A stretch of 49,597 nucleotides of DNA, taken from contig CALFOM010000170.1 of the NCBI GenBank assembly GCA_937919685.1, positions 1-49,597 on the forward strand, written 5' to 3'. A program made the position numbers and the translations under genes. The notes beneath the pieces were generated by a model, which saw nothing but the letters and a program-made list of their open reading frames with translations, made no database searches and was not told the DNA's origin. How positions within the stretch are numbered: position 1 is the stretch's first letter; every line of letters begins with the position of its first letter. Shown here one piece after another: positions 1 through 8,537 of this stretch. This DNA is from an uncultured Phycisphaera sp. (GTDB taxonomy: Bacteria > Planctomycetota > Phycisphaerae > Phycisphaerales > SM1A02).

Positions 1-428
1 GACTTGAAGGACTTGACCGTTCCGTCGGGCGTTCTGGTTCCTTCGGGATAGATCAGCACGCAGCGGCCCGCCTGCAATTCGGAGATCGCCGCCCTCATCA
101 CCGCCTTGTCCGCACCTCCGCCGGAGACCGGGAGCGCGCCGAGCGAGTGGATGAGCCAACCGAACGGCCCTTTGAAAAGCGTCTCGCGGGCGAAAGGGCG
201 GAACGGGCGGTCGTTGATCAATGCTCCGTTGATCGTTGGATCGACGAAGGACTGATGATTCGAGAGATAGAGCAACGGCCCCTCGCGGGGAATGCGATCG
301 CGTCCCGTCACTCGAAGCCCGAAGGCCAACCGAAGGAACACCTCGGTCATCGACTGGCAGATGTCCCACCAAAGCGTGGCGATCGCCGGTCTTCCCGGAG
401 CACGTCTCTGAAACTGAAACCGCCTCAT
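1..428 (-). CDS. plsC: 1-acyl-sn-glycerol-3-phosphate acyltransferase (PlsC family), 3' part outside window
   Basis: Membrane-associated acyltransferase that adds the second acyl chain to lysophosphatidic acid in phospholipid synthesis. The N-terminal 142 residues are visible. They contain the acyltransferase motif NHQSFVD (H-x4-D, about residues 64-70), a phosphate-binding region with RETLFKGPFGW, and the YPEGTRT block near the cut end that matches the family's FPEGTRS. The ATG at 428 overlaps the stop of the upstream cytidylate kinase gene (ATGA), so the two are translationally coupled. The pairing of cmk with plsC is seen in many bacteria. The C-terminus runs off the left edge, so the full length cannot be judged. 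Family assignment is firm; acyl-donor preference is unknown. Confidence 0.9.
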   Translation of the reverse strand, partial: MRRFQFQRRAPGRPAIATLWWDICQSMTEVFLRLAFGLRVTGRDRIPREGPLLYLSNHQSFVDPTINGALINDRPFRPFARETLFKGPFGWLIHSLGALPVSGGGADKAVMRAAISELQAGRCVLIYPEGTRTPDGTVKSFK

Positions 429-1207
429 GCTTCGCCGCCTGCGCTGCGATCCGCCTCCACGTTCTGCACGATCTGCACGATCTGCACGATCTCCACAATG
501 CGTCCGACGACTTCGACGAGTTGCAGGTGGTCAGTATCGATCACGATCGCCCCTTCTGGGCGGACCAAAGGCCCGTCCGCACGACCCGCGTCGAGTCGGT
601 CTCGAGCATCGATGCCGCGAAGAACTGATTCCAAATCGACATCCCGGCCTTTGGCGCGAAGTTGTTCGACGCGGCGGGTGGCGCGGACCTGACCCGATGC
701 CGTCAGGAAGAACCTGGCATCTGCATCTGGAAAGACGACGGATCCCTGATCTCGACCTTCGGTCACCAACTTGGAATGCGAAGACGCGACGGCACGCTGA
801 ACCGCCACGAGCCGATCCCGAACTTCAGGATGGGCCGCCACGATGGAGACGATCGACTCGACCTGGTTTCCCCGAATCTCCTCGCCCGGATCACTTCCAT
901 CGAGCAGGACGTTCGCGGACTCGGCGTCGAAATCCATCTCGATGCGATGGGTGCCGAGCGCTTCGGCGATTCTCCGACCGTCGGTCGGGTCGATCCCCAG
1001 ACGAAGCGTGAGCAGCGCGGCGGCCCGATACATAGAACCTGTATCAAGAACCGTGAGACCGAGTCTGGCCGCGACCTGGCGGGCCACGCTTGATTTCCCG
1101 GTACCCGCAGGCCCGTCGATCGTCACGATCAACCGCCCCGAGAGCACTCCATCCGGCTCTTGAAAGGACTCGACGGGATCGTCTGATGGAACCGACATGG
1201 CTTTCAT
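425..1207 (-). CDS. cmk: Cytidylate kinase
   Basis: Phosphorylates CMP and dCMP with ATP in pyrimidine salvage. The 260-residue protein has the P-loop DGPAGTGKSS (about 31-40), the substrate-binding LDTGSMYRA, and the EGRDQGSVVFPDA block, where most relatives read GRDIGTVVFP. The DARFFLTA and R-rich lid segments follow. The ATG at 1207 overlaps the stop of the upstream TIM-barrel gene (ATGA); a second ATG lies three codons in (1198). The C-terminal tail is unusual: it ends in a repetitive Val-Gln-Ile run encoded by a 9-bp tandem DNA repeat. The downstream acyltransferase gene is again coupled by a 4-bp overlap. The tail is the only part not explained by the kinase fold. Confidence 0.93.
   Translation of the reverse strand: MKAMSVPSDDPVESFQEPDGVLSGRLIVTIDGPAGTGKSSVARQVAARLGLTVLDTGSMYRAAALLTLRLGIDPTDGRRIAEALGTHRIEMDFDAESANVLLDGSDPGEEIRGNQVESIVSIVAAHPEVRDRLVAVQRAVASSHSKLVTEGRDQGSVVFPDADARFFLTASGQVRATRRVEQLRAKGRDVDLESVLRGIDARDRLDAGRADGPLVRPEGAIVIDTDHLQLVEVVGRIVEIVQIVQIVQNVEADRSAGGEA
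464..490. repeat. Three perfect copies of a 9-bp repeat inside cmk
   Basis: The unit ctgcacgat occurs three times head to tail, followed by a degenerate fourth copy (ctccacaat, 491-499). On the coding strand it encodes repeated Ile-Val-Gln triplets in the C-terminal tail of cytidylate kinase. Gain or loss of a unit would keep the reading frame. Confidence 0.9.
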
Positions 1208-2028
1208 TCGCCCTCCGCGTGGTTTTCCAACCCTTTCTCCAACATCTCGCGGGCCTCGACAATCGCCTTTGCCGCGTGCTTGCCGCCTGCATGATCGAGG
1301 GATATCGCGTGTTGATACCCCACGGCGAGAACCGCTTTGAGCCCTTCGACGAGATCGTACGGCGACTTGTCCTTCGGCCCGGTCGCCGGCTTCCCACCGA
1401 GTTTCCCACCGCCAACTGTCGCGAGGATGGTCCCGGCATACGGCGCCAACCGACGGAGATTTCCGGTGAAGTCACCTGAGTCGTGGGCGATGCGGAAGTC
1501 TGGCAGTGATCCGATGCGGAACCCACCGATCTTCTTGATGAGTTCGGTGAGTCGATCCGGCTCTTCGGTGATCCCCGGTCGCGACTGCATGAGCAGGTTG
1601 ACCTCTTGCCGATCGATCCGTTTCATGATCTCCCGAAGGGTGGTCGCGGCAAGATCGAATCGATCCTCCTTGTCGGCCCCACTACAGGCGATCCCGAGGT
1701 TCGCACAACCCAGCATGTTCGCCGCTCGAGCGAGCCGGCCGATGCGTTCGGAAGCTGCTGCCCGGACTTCCGGGTCGGCATTTCCCAGATCGAACGGCGT
1801 TTCCTCGTAGAGGAGCAGGGTCGGACAGCGGGCCCGGTCGGCTTCATTCCGAATCCGCTCAAGCGAGGTCGCATCACGACCCGCGAGCAGGGATGCAGGA
1901 ATCGAGAGCCCACGGACGCCGAGTTCACCGACCGCAAAGGCGGGCATGTCGACCAGGTCGAGCGAGTCTTCGGACGACTCCAGCCGTCCTCGAAAAGCGG
2001 CCGCGGAGACCGTCACAAGCAGTTGCAT
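1204..2028 (-). CDS. Sugar phosphate isomerase/epimerase-like TIM-barrel protein
   Basis: A 274-residue protein resembling the xylose-isomerase-like/AP-endonuclease-2 TIM-barrel superfamily. This rests on the alternating strand-helix pattern, an early EDSLDLVDMPAF strand, a central GCANLGIACSG strand and a C-terminal HAISLDHAGGK segment. I cannot assign a substrate. An in-frame open stretch reaches 2196, but its first residues are low-complexity Pro/Arg/Ser. The ATG at 2028 gives a proper first strand (MQLLVTVSAAAF) and has a GGAGG 17 nt upstream, which is somewhat far. The gene leads a coupled chain with cmk and the acyltransferase. The superfamily call is moderate; any specific enzyme name would be a guess. 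Confidence 0.6.
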   Translation of the reverse strand: MQLLVTVSAAAFRGRLESSEDSLDLVDMPAFAVGELGVRGLSIPASLLAGRDATSLERIRNEADRARCPTLLLYEETPFDLGNADPEVRAAASERIGRLARAANMLGCANLGIACSGADKEDRFDLAATTLREIMKRIDRQEVNLLMQSRPGITEEPDRLTELIKKIGGFRIGSLPDFRIAHDSGDFTGNLRRLAPYAGTILATVGGGKLGGKPATGPKDKSPYDLVEGLKAVLAVGYQHAISLDHAGGKHAAKAIVEAREMLEKGLENHAEGE

Positions 2029-2528
2029 TTGAGCCAAGAACCGAACCTCCAATGGACGTTCCGGGACGAAGAGGATCCCAGAGTGTACCGAAGCGGCCAT
2101 CTTGGCCCGCAGGCGAGGCAAAGGAGATCGAGACCGGGATGACGGAGGCGATGTGCCGAGCCCTCGGGGAACGGCGGGCCCCGGTCGAGATGGCACAAAA
2201 AGAAAGTGCCGGCCATGACGGCTGGCACTTTCCAGAGGGGAGAAAGATACAAGAAGGAAGTTGGTCTCCGGCTGTTGAATCCGGAAGAGCCCAAGAGAAC
2301 CTCACCAACGGTTCGCCCGTTGAGAATGGTCTGTTCCGGACAGAAATCATGATTGGGGCATGAACCTACCGGTCCCCTAAGGGGGGCTTTTTCGAGAAAA
2401 CCCGTTCGAGCACCACTCGGCCTGAGATCGGTATGATCCGCGGTCGGCTGGGAAGTCCCCTGAGCGGTGCCGCCCACTTCCTCAACGGCCCCTTCTAGTT
2501 TCAACCCCCAGAGCCCGGATCCACTCCC
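2029..2528. other. 500-bp divergent intergenic region between the TIM-barrel gene and gcvH
   Basis: This region must carry the promoters of both flanking operons. It contains a minus-strand terminator-like hairpin at 2203-2231 and a short CCCC-TAA-GGGG element followed by GGCTTTTT on the plus strand (2374-2392). Both lie between the likely promoters and the genes. I see no protein gene with convincing composition, and I looked for a glycine riboswitch ahead of gcvH without recognising one. Confidence 0.5.
2203..2231 (-). terminator. Rho-independent terminator-like hairpin on the minus strand
   Basis: The arms aaagtgccggc and gctggcacttt pair over 11 bp with one mismatch around a 7-nt loop. 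On the minus strand the hairpin is followed by CTTTTTG. No annotated minus-strand gene lies upstream (to its right), so it either ends a short unannotated RNA or acts as an attenuator in the leader of the TIM-barrel-cmk-plsC operon. Confidence 0.5.
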
Positions 2529-2906
2529 ATGTCCAGCCCCGCAGATCGACGCTACTCCGAATCCCACGAATGGTTCCTCGTCGAAGGCGATCTGGTCACG
2601 ATCGGGATCACGACCCATGCCACGGATGCCCTCACCGACATCACCTATGTCGAGATGAAATCCGCCGGCGCGACGCTCGCTGCCGGCGACTCGGCCGGCG
2701 AAGTGGAATCCGTGAAGACCACCAGTGACATCTATACCGCGGTCGCCGGCGAAGTTGCCGAAGCCAACACTGCCGTGGTGGATGATCCCTCCCTGGTGAA
2801 CAGCGACCCCTTCGGTGAAGGCTGGCTGGTCCGGATCAAGACCGCGGATACCACTCCCCTCGAAAGCCTGATGGATGCGGCGGCGTACGACCAGATGAAC
2901 GGCTGA
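2529..2906 (+). CDS. gcvH: Glycine cleavage system H protein
   Basis: Lipoyl carrier that shuttles the methylamine group between the P, T and L proteins of the glycine cleavage complex. The 125 residues are the usual length. The start has YSESHEWF, and the lipoylation site is Lys63 in GEVESVKTTSDIY. The C-terminal PFGEGWLVRIK matches the family. The P and T genes are not nearby in this window. The start at 2529 is chosen because the protein begins exactly where the family does, although no strong Shine-Dalgarno precedes it. The gene is 80 bp upstream of an ABC transporter operon with no obvious functional link. Confidence 0.95.
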   Translation: MSSPADRRYSESHEWFLVEGDLVTIGITTHATDALTDITYVEMKSAGATLAAGDSAGEVESVKTTSDIYTAVAGEVAEANTAVVDDPSLVNSDPFGEGWLVRIKTADTTPLESLMDAAAYDQMNG

Positions 2907-2986
2907 TCGGAGCCGGGTCGTTCCGCATCTGCCGCGATGGCGACCGGAATCGCATCCGGATCGAGCGTTCGACGAAGAGAACATCC

Positions 2987-3760
2987 GTGACCCAATCCGC
3001 CACCATGAAGACGACCTCGGAATTCAGCGGGATCGAGATCCGTGGACTCCGCAAGTCGTTCGTGTTGGGTGAACGCCGGGTAGAAGCGGTTCGCGGGATC
3101 GATCTCGACCTTCACGAACCAGGCCTCTGCGCCATCATGGGTCCGAGCGGAAGCGGCAAGTCGACCCTCCTTCATCTCTTAGGCGGTCTGGATCGCCCGG
3201 ACGAAGGCACGATTCAGGTGGGAGATTGCCGAATCGATGCGATGAACGAAAAGGACCTGACGGTGTTCCGAAGACGCGGACTCGGCATCGTCTTCCAGCA
3301 ATTCAATCTGCTTGCTTCGATGACCGCATTGCAAAACGTCGCGCTCCCCGGAGTCCTCGACGGTCGAAGTCCCCGGGAAATCGACGACCGGGCCCGTTCG
3401 CTCCTTGAGGAACTCGGACTCGGTGATCGAATGAACCACCGACCTGACGCCCTCTCCGGGGGCGAGCAACAACGAGTGGCGATCGCGAGAGCGTTGCTCT
3501 TCGCGCCGCCGGTCCTCCTCGCAGATGAACCGACCGGCGCCCTGGACAGCACGGCGAGTGATCGCCTCTGGCGACTGCTCGACGAACTTGGCACATCTCG
3601 GCGCGTCCTGATCGTGATGGTCACCCATGAGCCTGCCGCGGCGACCCACTGCCGTCGGGTCATCGTTCTGCAGGACGGAAGAGTCGCCGACGACTTCCAG
3701 ACGGAAGGAATGGATGAAGCCGAGCTGGCACATCGCGCAACACGTCCTGTTCGGGCATAA
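2987..3760 (+). CDS. ABC transporter ATP-binding protein, LolD/MacB type
   Basis: The 257-residue nucleotide-binding subunit has Walker A GPSGSGKST (about 52-60), Q-loop FQQFNLL, signature LSGGEQQRVAIARAL, Walker B VLLADEPTGALDS and a switch histidine in VMVTHEP. The pattern belongs to the LolD/MacB/FtsE branch, whose members drive mechanotransmission rather than classical import. The GTG at 2987 is taken as start; an ATG at 3005 is possible but has no ribosome-binding site. The 3' end overlaps the permease gene by 47 bp, so the two form one unit. The substrate (lipoprotein, peptide or other) cannot be read from the sequence. Confidence 0.9.
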   Translation: MTQSATMKTTSEFSGIEIRGLRKSFVLGERRVEAVRGIDLDLHEPGLCAIMGPSGSGKSTLLHLLGGLDRPDEGTIQVGDCRIDAMNEKDLTVFRRRGLGIVFQQFNLLASMTALQNVALPGVLDGRSPREIDDRARSLLEELGLGDRMNHRPDALSGGEQQRVAIARALLFAPPVLLADEPTGALDSTASDRLWRLLDELGTSRRVLIVMVTHEPAAATHCRRVIVLQDGRVADDFQTEGMDEAELAHRATRPVRA

Positions 3761-6320
3761 GGTCCGAACCGCACTGCTGGTGGTCGCGGTCGCCTTGGCA
3801 TCCGCGCTGGTGGCAGCGGTCGCCACCGGCATGCGCACGGTGCAGGCGAGCATCGAACATCGGATCTCCAGAGCGATCGGTGCGGTGGACGCTCGCGTGG
3901 TGCACCAGTATGGCTCGCCCTTCGACGCAAGTCTCGTGGAAACAGTGCGGACGTGGCCCGAGGTCGCGGAAGCCGCCGCCAGAATCGAAGGCGGTCTCAC
4001 GCTCGCCCGGATCGACGATCGCCGCGACGAAGACGGACGTCGACTTCGATTGACCGTCCAAGCCCGGGGAATCGACGTCGACGGAAACGACGCGTTCGAC
4101 CAGTACGATCTCCTCGAAGGCCGCTTCCCCAGCGACCCCTCAGAGATCCTGCTCGATCCACTGACCGCAAGAAAGCTCCAGTGCGGAACCGGCGACGTGA
4201 TCCGCGTCGAACGCTTTGGACCCACGATCGACCTCACGGTGGTCGGGATCAGGGATCGTCCCGAACTCGGCGCCCTTCAGAAGCCGCGGGTTCAGGTCGA
4301 TCGTTCGGTGATTGAAGAGGCGACCGGACGACGCGGCGAGGCTGCGGTGATCTCGATCGTGCTGACGAAAGGTACCGACGTCCTCGCATGGGTCGAACAG
4401 TTCAAGGATCGAATCGAAGACCCACTCCGTCTGGAATCGGCCGAACGAGCTCGAGCCGGCTACGACCGACAGGTTCGGGCGAGCCGCGTGGGCTTCCGAA
4501 CCGGAACCATCGTTGCCTTCCTCGCGTGTGCATTCATCGTCGCGATCGGAATGACCACCGCGATCGGCGAGCAGATTCGACAACTGGCCATGCTTCGGTG
4601 CATCGGTGCGAGCCGATCGCAACTCGCCGGATCCCAGGCCTTCGTCGGACTGGTCATCGGAGGCGGGGGTGGAATCATCGGCCCGCCCTTGGGCATCGGG
4701 CTCGCCGCGATCCTGGCGTGGTGGTTCAGCCCCCTGCTCCCCGGCGGACTCGCCATTCCGTCCGAAGGCATCTGGCTTGCGTTCTTCGGGGCCACCGGCG
4801 CCGGAATCCTGGGCGCCGCGTGGCCGGCGTGGCGGGCTGCGTCAACCAGTCCGCTCGAGGCATTGGCCAATCGAGCCCGTCCCATTCGTACCTTCGCAAT
4901 CGTCGCCTGCGGGGGCACCGGCCTGGCATTGATCGGCTTCCAGCTCAGCCTCCTTGCCGTTCCGGATCCCGACCTACGGTTCACGCTCTACGCGTTCCTC
5001 GGGCTTCCGGTCCTTCACCTCGGGTACTTCCTGTTAGCCGTTCCGGTGTTCGTGATCATCGCCCGCCTTCTCGGCCCGGGCCTGGCCGCGCTCTGGCGAC
5101 TTCCTCGACCCCTGGTGACCGGCAATCTTCGAAGTGGCTCGTTCCGGCTTGGATTGACCTCCGGCGCGCTGATGGTCGGACTCTCGGTGCTCGTCTCCAC
5201 TTGGAGTAACGGACTCGCGATCGTCAACGATTTTCGCGAGCGGGTCCGATTCGCCGACGCATTCGTCATGAAGACCGGGGGCATCGGCAGCGTCGAGCAA
5301 GACCTGATCAGCAAGATGCCGGGAGTCGCCTTTGCCAGCCCCATCGGCTATCTCCCCCTTCGAGTCGCGGTCGATCAGCGACTGGGAACCGGCGACCTGT
5401 CATCACCCAACGTGGTGTGCGTCGGATTCAATCCACGCGAGTTCCTGTCCCTGAACCGACTCGACTGGATCCAAGGTGATCCGCGCACCGCCATTCCACA
5501 GCTCGAAGCGGGTGATTCGGTACTGGTCGCCAAGGAATTCCTGATCGCTCGCGGCCTCGGCGTCGGTGACTCAATTTCCCTCGGTGCGGAGGGAGATGAG
5601 AGCACGTTCAAGATCGTAGGCGTGGTCGGGGCGGCCGGCCTGGACATGGCCACCGGCATCTTCGGGGTTCGAAACGTCTACATGGAACACGCCATCAGCT
5701 GCGTCTTCATGGACTTCGACACGGTCGCCGAGAAATACGGAACCCGCGAGGCCTTCATCATGCAGATTGATCTCGATCTCCCCGCCGACCCCGCCGCCGC
5801 AGATGCGGCGGAAGAACTGCTCGCCGAGGAACTCCGCGACAAGATCCCGGGCGCCGTCTTCGCCAGTGGTCGCAACATCAAGCTGCTCGTCGAGGACATC
5901 GGCGGTCGGATCCTAACCGTGACGGCCTCCGTCGCGATCGCGGCCCTTCTTCTCGCCTGCCTCGGCGTTGGCAACGTGGTTGCGGCGGGAATCACCGCCA
6001 GAGGCTTCGAGTTCGGAGTGATCCGGTCGGTGGGTGGCGGTCCGAACGTCGCTCCACGGCTGGTTCTGGCGGAAATCACCGCGGCGGCACTGGCCGCGAT
6101 CGTGGTCGGCATCGCACTCGGCGTCCACCTTGCCTGGATGGGAGTCGGGCTTTATCACGATCTGGCAGGGCTCCAACTGGCCCTGGCGATTCCAGTGTTG
6201 CCGACGCTCATCGGGAGCTTCGCCGTCCTAATGGCGGCGCTGCTCGCGTCGATCCCCGCCAGCATGTCCTTGCGACGACGATCCCCGCGGGCGCTTCTCG
6301 CCAGCGGCCGCGGCGGCTGA
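3714..6320 (+). CDS. ABC transporter permease with two FtsX/MacB modules
   Basis: This 868-residue membrane protein has one transmembrane helix near residues 12-32 and a periplasmic MacB-like region. A first FtsX domain follows, with helices from about 265 to 390 and the cytoplasmic signature EQIRQLAMLRCIGASRSQ. Two further helices come next, then a second helix plus periplasmic region (FADAFVMKTGGIG onwards). A second FtsX domain closes the protein, with GFEFGVIRSVGG before its last helices. Ten predicted segments fit the tandem permeases that work as one polypeptide with a LolD-type ATPase, supplied by the overlapping upstream gene. The ATG at 3714 is preceded by ACGGAAGGAA. Lipoprotein or lipid handling in the envelope is likely but inferred. 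Confidence 0.88.
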   Translation: MKPSWHIAQHVLFGHKVRTALLVVAVALASALVAAVATGMRTVQASIEHRISRAIGAVDARVVHQYGSPFDASLVETVRTWPEVAEAAARIEGGLTLARIDDRRDEDGRRLRLTVQARGIDVDGNDAFDQYDLLEGRFPSDPSEILLDPLTARKLQCGTGDVIRVERFGPTIDLTVVGIRDRPELGALQKPRVQVDRSVIEEATGRRGEAAVISIVLTKGTDVLAWVEQFKDRIEDPLRLESAERARAGYDRQVRASRVGFRTGTIVAFLACAFIVAIGMTTAIGEQIRQLAMLRCIGASRSQLAGSQAFVGLVIGGGGGIIGPPLGIGLAAILAWWFSPLLPGGLAIPSEGIWLAFFGATGAGILGAAWPAWRAASTSPLEALANRARPIRTFAIVACGGTGLALIGFQLSLLAVPDPDLRFTLYAFLGLPVLHLGYFLLAVPVFVIIARLLGPGLAALWRLPRPLVTGNLRSGSFRLGLTSGALMVGLSVLVSTWSNGLAIVNDFRERVRFADAFVMKTGGIGSVEQDLISKMPGVAFASPIGYLPLRVAVDQRLGTGDLSSPNVVCVGFNPREFLSLNRLDWIQGDPRTAIPQLEAGDSVLVAKEFLIARGLGVGDSISLGAEGDESTFKIVGVVGAAGLDMATGIFGVRNVYMEHAISCVFMDFDTVAEKYGTREAFIMQIDLDLPADPAAADAAEELLAEELRDKIPGAVFASGRNIKLLVEDIGGRILTVTASVAIAALLLACLGVGNVVAAGITARGFEFGVIRSVGGGPNVAPRLVLAEITAAALAAIVVGIALGVHLAWMGVGLYHDLAGLQLALAIPVLPTLIGSFAVLMAALLASIPASMSLRRRSPRALLASGRGG

Positions 6321-6391
6321 ACCACCGTCCGCAGCGGTCGACTCTCTCCGGATACCACCGACCCTAGGACACCATGAACCCGTCGAGGGTC

Positions 6392-6397
6392 TAGCAT
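6392..6397 (+). promoter_or_regulatory. Predicted -10 element for a leaderless uvrB transcript
   Basis: TAGCAT ends 7 nt before the GTG at 6405. No clear TTGACA-like -35 lies 17 bp upstream. The spacing would put the transcription start at or next to the start codon, and the same arrangement recurs elsewhere in this window. Confidence 0.5.
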
Positions 6398-6404
6398 GCG
6401 AGCC

Positions 6405-8537
6405 GTGTCCAATCCCTTCCGAATCGAAAGTGAGTTCTCCCCGACCGGCGATCAGCCGGTGGCGATCGAACAACTCGTGGCCGGAATCGAATCCGGTCGT
6501 CGGAAACAAGTGCTGCTCGGCGCGACCGGTACCGGAAAAACCTTCACGATGGCCAACGTCATCGAGCGCATCGGTCGACCCACGCTCGTGGTGAGCCACA
6601 ACAAGACGCTGGCCGCCCAACTGTTCGAGGAACTCCGCGAGCTCTTCCCCGACAACGCGGTCTCCTACTTCGTCTCCTACTACGACTACTACCAGCCGGA
6701 GGCGTACATTCCGGCCCGAGACATCTACATCGAAAAGGACGCGGCCCGCAACGACGATCTCGATCGCCTGCGGCTCGCCGCGACGAGCAGCCTGCTCAGC
6801 CGACGCGATGTGATCATCGTTGCAAGCGTGTCCTGCCTATACGGCCTCGGCTCACCCAGCGAGTACGCGAAGAAGATTGTCATGGTCGAGAAAGGACGCT
6901 CCCTCGACCGACGGAAGTTCCTGCTCGCCCTTTCGGACATGCAATACGTGCGGAACGAGGTAGATCCGGTCCGAGGGCAGTACCGAGTCAAAGGCGACTG
7001 CATCGAGGTTTATCCCGCGTACGAGGAATTCGGGATCCGCATCGATCTCTTCGGCGAGGATGTCGATTCACTCCAGCTCTTCGATCCCCTCACCGGCGAG
7101 CAGTTGGCGGAGGAGGATCGTGTCTTCGTATTCCCTGCGGTGCACTACGTCATGCCCGAGGACCACAAGGCGGCGGCCCTCGCCTCGATCCGCGAGGAAC
7201 TCACCGAACGGGTCGAATCGCTCAAGGGAGAGGGCAAGCTTCTGGAGGCACAGCGTCTTCTGGGCCGGACGCGATATGACCTCGAGATGATCGAGGAGGT
7301 CGGCTACTGCTCGGGGGTCGAGAACTACGCCCGTCACTTCGACGGCCGCCTGCCCGGCGTCCGTTCGTTCTGCCTGCTCGACTACTTCCGCCACGGATTC
7401 GCCGGTTCCACGATCGGCGAGGGTGGCGATGACACCGAGGACTGGTTGGTACTTATTGATGAAAGCCATGTGACGCTCCCGCAGATCCGCGGCATGTACT
7501 TCGGTGACCGAGCCAGAAAACAGACCTTGGTGGACCACGGGTTCCGGCTTCCGAGCGCCATGGACAACCGACCCCTCAAGTTCGAGGAGTTCGAGGAACT
7601 CGCGCCGCAGACGGTTTATGTCTCTGCCACGCCCAGCGAATTCGAACTGAAGGAGACCGAAGGCGTGGTCGTGGAGCAGGTGATCCGCCCCACCGGACTC
7701 GTCGATCCGCCAATCGAGATCCGTCCCGCGCGGGGCCAGGTCCAGGACCTGCTCGAACTCTGCCGGGTCCGAGCCGAGCGGAAGGAGCGGGTCCTCGTGA
7801 CCGCGTTGACCAAGCGGCTCTGCGAGGAACTGACCGACTGGCTCGATCGACAGGGGGTCCGCGTCCGCTATCTGCACTCGGAGATCGACACCCTGGAACG
7901 ACTGGAGATCCTCGCGGAACTTCGGGAGGGCACCTTTGACGTGCTGGTCGGCGTAAACCTCCTTCGCGAAGGGCTCGACCTCCCCGAGGTGTCGTTGGTC
8001 TGCATTCTCGACGCTGACAAGCAGGGGTTTCTGCGTTCGACTTCGAGCCTGATCCAGACCATGGGTCGCGCTGCTCGAAACGCAAATTCGGAGGCGATCA
8101 TGTTCGCCGACACCGTCACACCGCAGATGCGGGATGCCATCGACGAGGTGGACCGACGCCGGGAGAAGCAACTCGCTCACAACAAAGAGCATGGGATCAC
8201 GCCGGTCACAATCCAGAAGGCCATTCGCCGAGGCCTGGAACGTGAGCTCGCCGCCGCGCGGACGGCACGAAAGGCGGTTGGGGATGCCTCGGAAGAGACC
8301 TACGGTCGAGATGAACTCGTCTCGATCTTGGAAGCGGCGATGTTGGAAGCCGCGGAGAAACTGGAGTTCGAAAAGGCCGCCGATCTGCGAGATCGGGTGG
8401 ATCGGCTCAAGGCGCTACCAGAGGGAGGCGAACTCAGCCTCGAAGAAGCAGGAGCGCCTCGATCGGCGGCGGGCAAGGCCGGCTCCAACGCGGGCAAGAC
8501 CCGGGGCCGGCAGAGTCGGAACAAGAAGTCGAAGTAA
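6405..8537 (+). CDS. uvrB: Excinuclease ABC subunit B
   Basis: Helicase-like damage-verifying subunit of nucleotide excision repair; it is loaded by UvrA and recruits UvrC. The protein has 710 residues with Walker A GATGTGKT (about 39-46), the beta-hairpin region VSYYDYYQPEAYIP, the DESH Walker B, helicase motif VI within QTMGRAARN, and a C-terminal UVR coiled coil (KLEFEKAADLRDRVDRLK) for UvrC contact. A Ser/Lys/Arg-rich tail follows. The GTG at 6405 is preferred over the ATG at 6396: it gives the family N-terminus SNPFRIESEFSPTGDQP, and the ATG overlaps the apparent -10 hexamer. uvrA follows after a 480-bp gap. Confidence 0.96.
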   Translation: MSNPFRIESEFSPTGDQPVAIEQLVAGIESGRRKQVLLGATGTGKTFTMANVIERIGRPTLVVSHNKTLAAQLFEELRELFPDNAVSYFVSYYDYYQPEAYIPARDIYIEKDAARNDDLDRLRLAATSSLLSRRDVIIVASVSCLYGLGSPSEYAKKIVMVEKGRSLDRRKFLLALSDMQYVRNEVDPVRGQYRVKGDCIEVYPAYEEFGIRIDLFGEDVDSLQLFDPLTGEQLAEEDRVFVFPAVHYVMPEDHKAAALASIREELTERVESLKGEGKLLEAQRLLGRTRYDLEMIEEVGYCSGVENYARHFDGRLPGVRSFCLLDYFRHGFAGSTIGEGGDDTEDWLVLIDESHVTLPQIRGMYFGDRARKQTLVDHGFRLPSAMDNRPLKFEEFEELAPQTVYVSATPSEFELKETEGVVVEQVIRPTGLVDPPIEIRPARGQVQDLLELCRVRAERKERVLVTALTKRLCEELTDWLDRQGVRVRYLHSEIDTLERLEILAELREGTFDVLVGVNLLREGLDLPEVSLVCILDADKQGFLRSTSSLIQTMGRAARNANSEAIMFADTVTPQMRDAIDEVDRRREKQLAHNKEHGITPVTIQKAIRRGLERELAAARTARKAVGDASEETYGRDELVSILEAAMLEAAEKLEFEKAADLRDRVDRLKALPEGGELSLEEAGAPRSAAGKAGSNAGKTRGRQSRNKKSK

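Noticed and set aside
2232-2528. Possible glycine riboswitch ahead of gcvH
   Set aside because: I could not find the conserved aptamer core in the leader; the gene's role alone is not evidence.
7068-8192. Long minus-strand frame opposite uvrB
   Set aside because: Antisense shadow of a highly conserved gene; high GC removes stops on the opposite strand.
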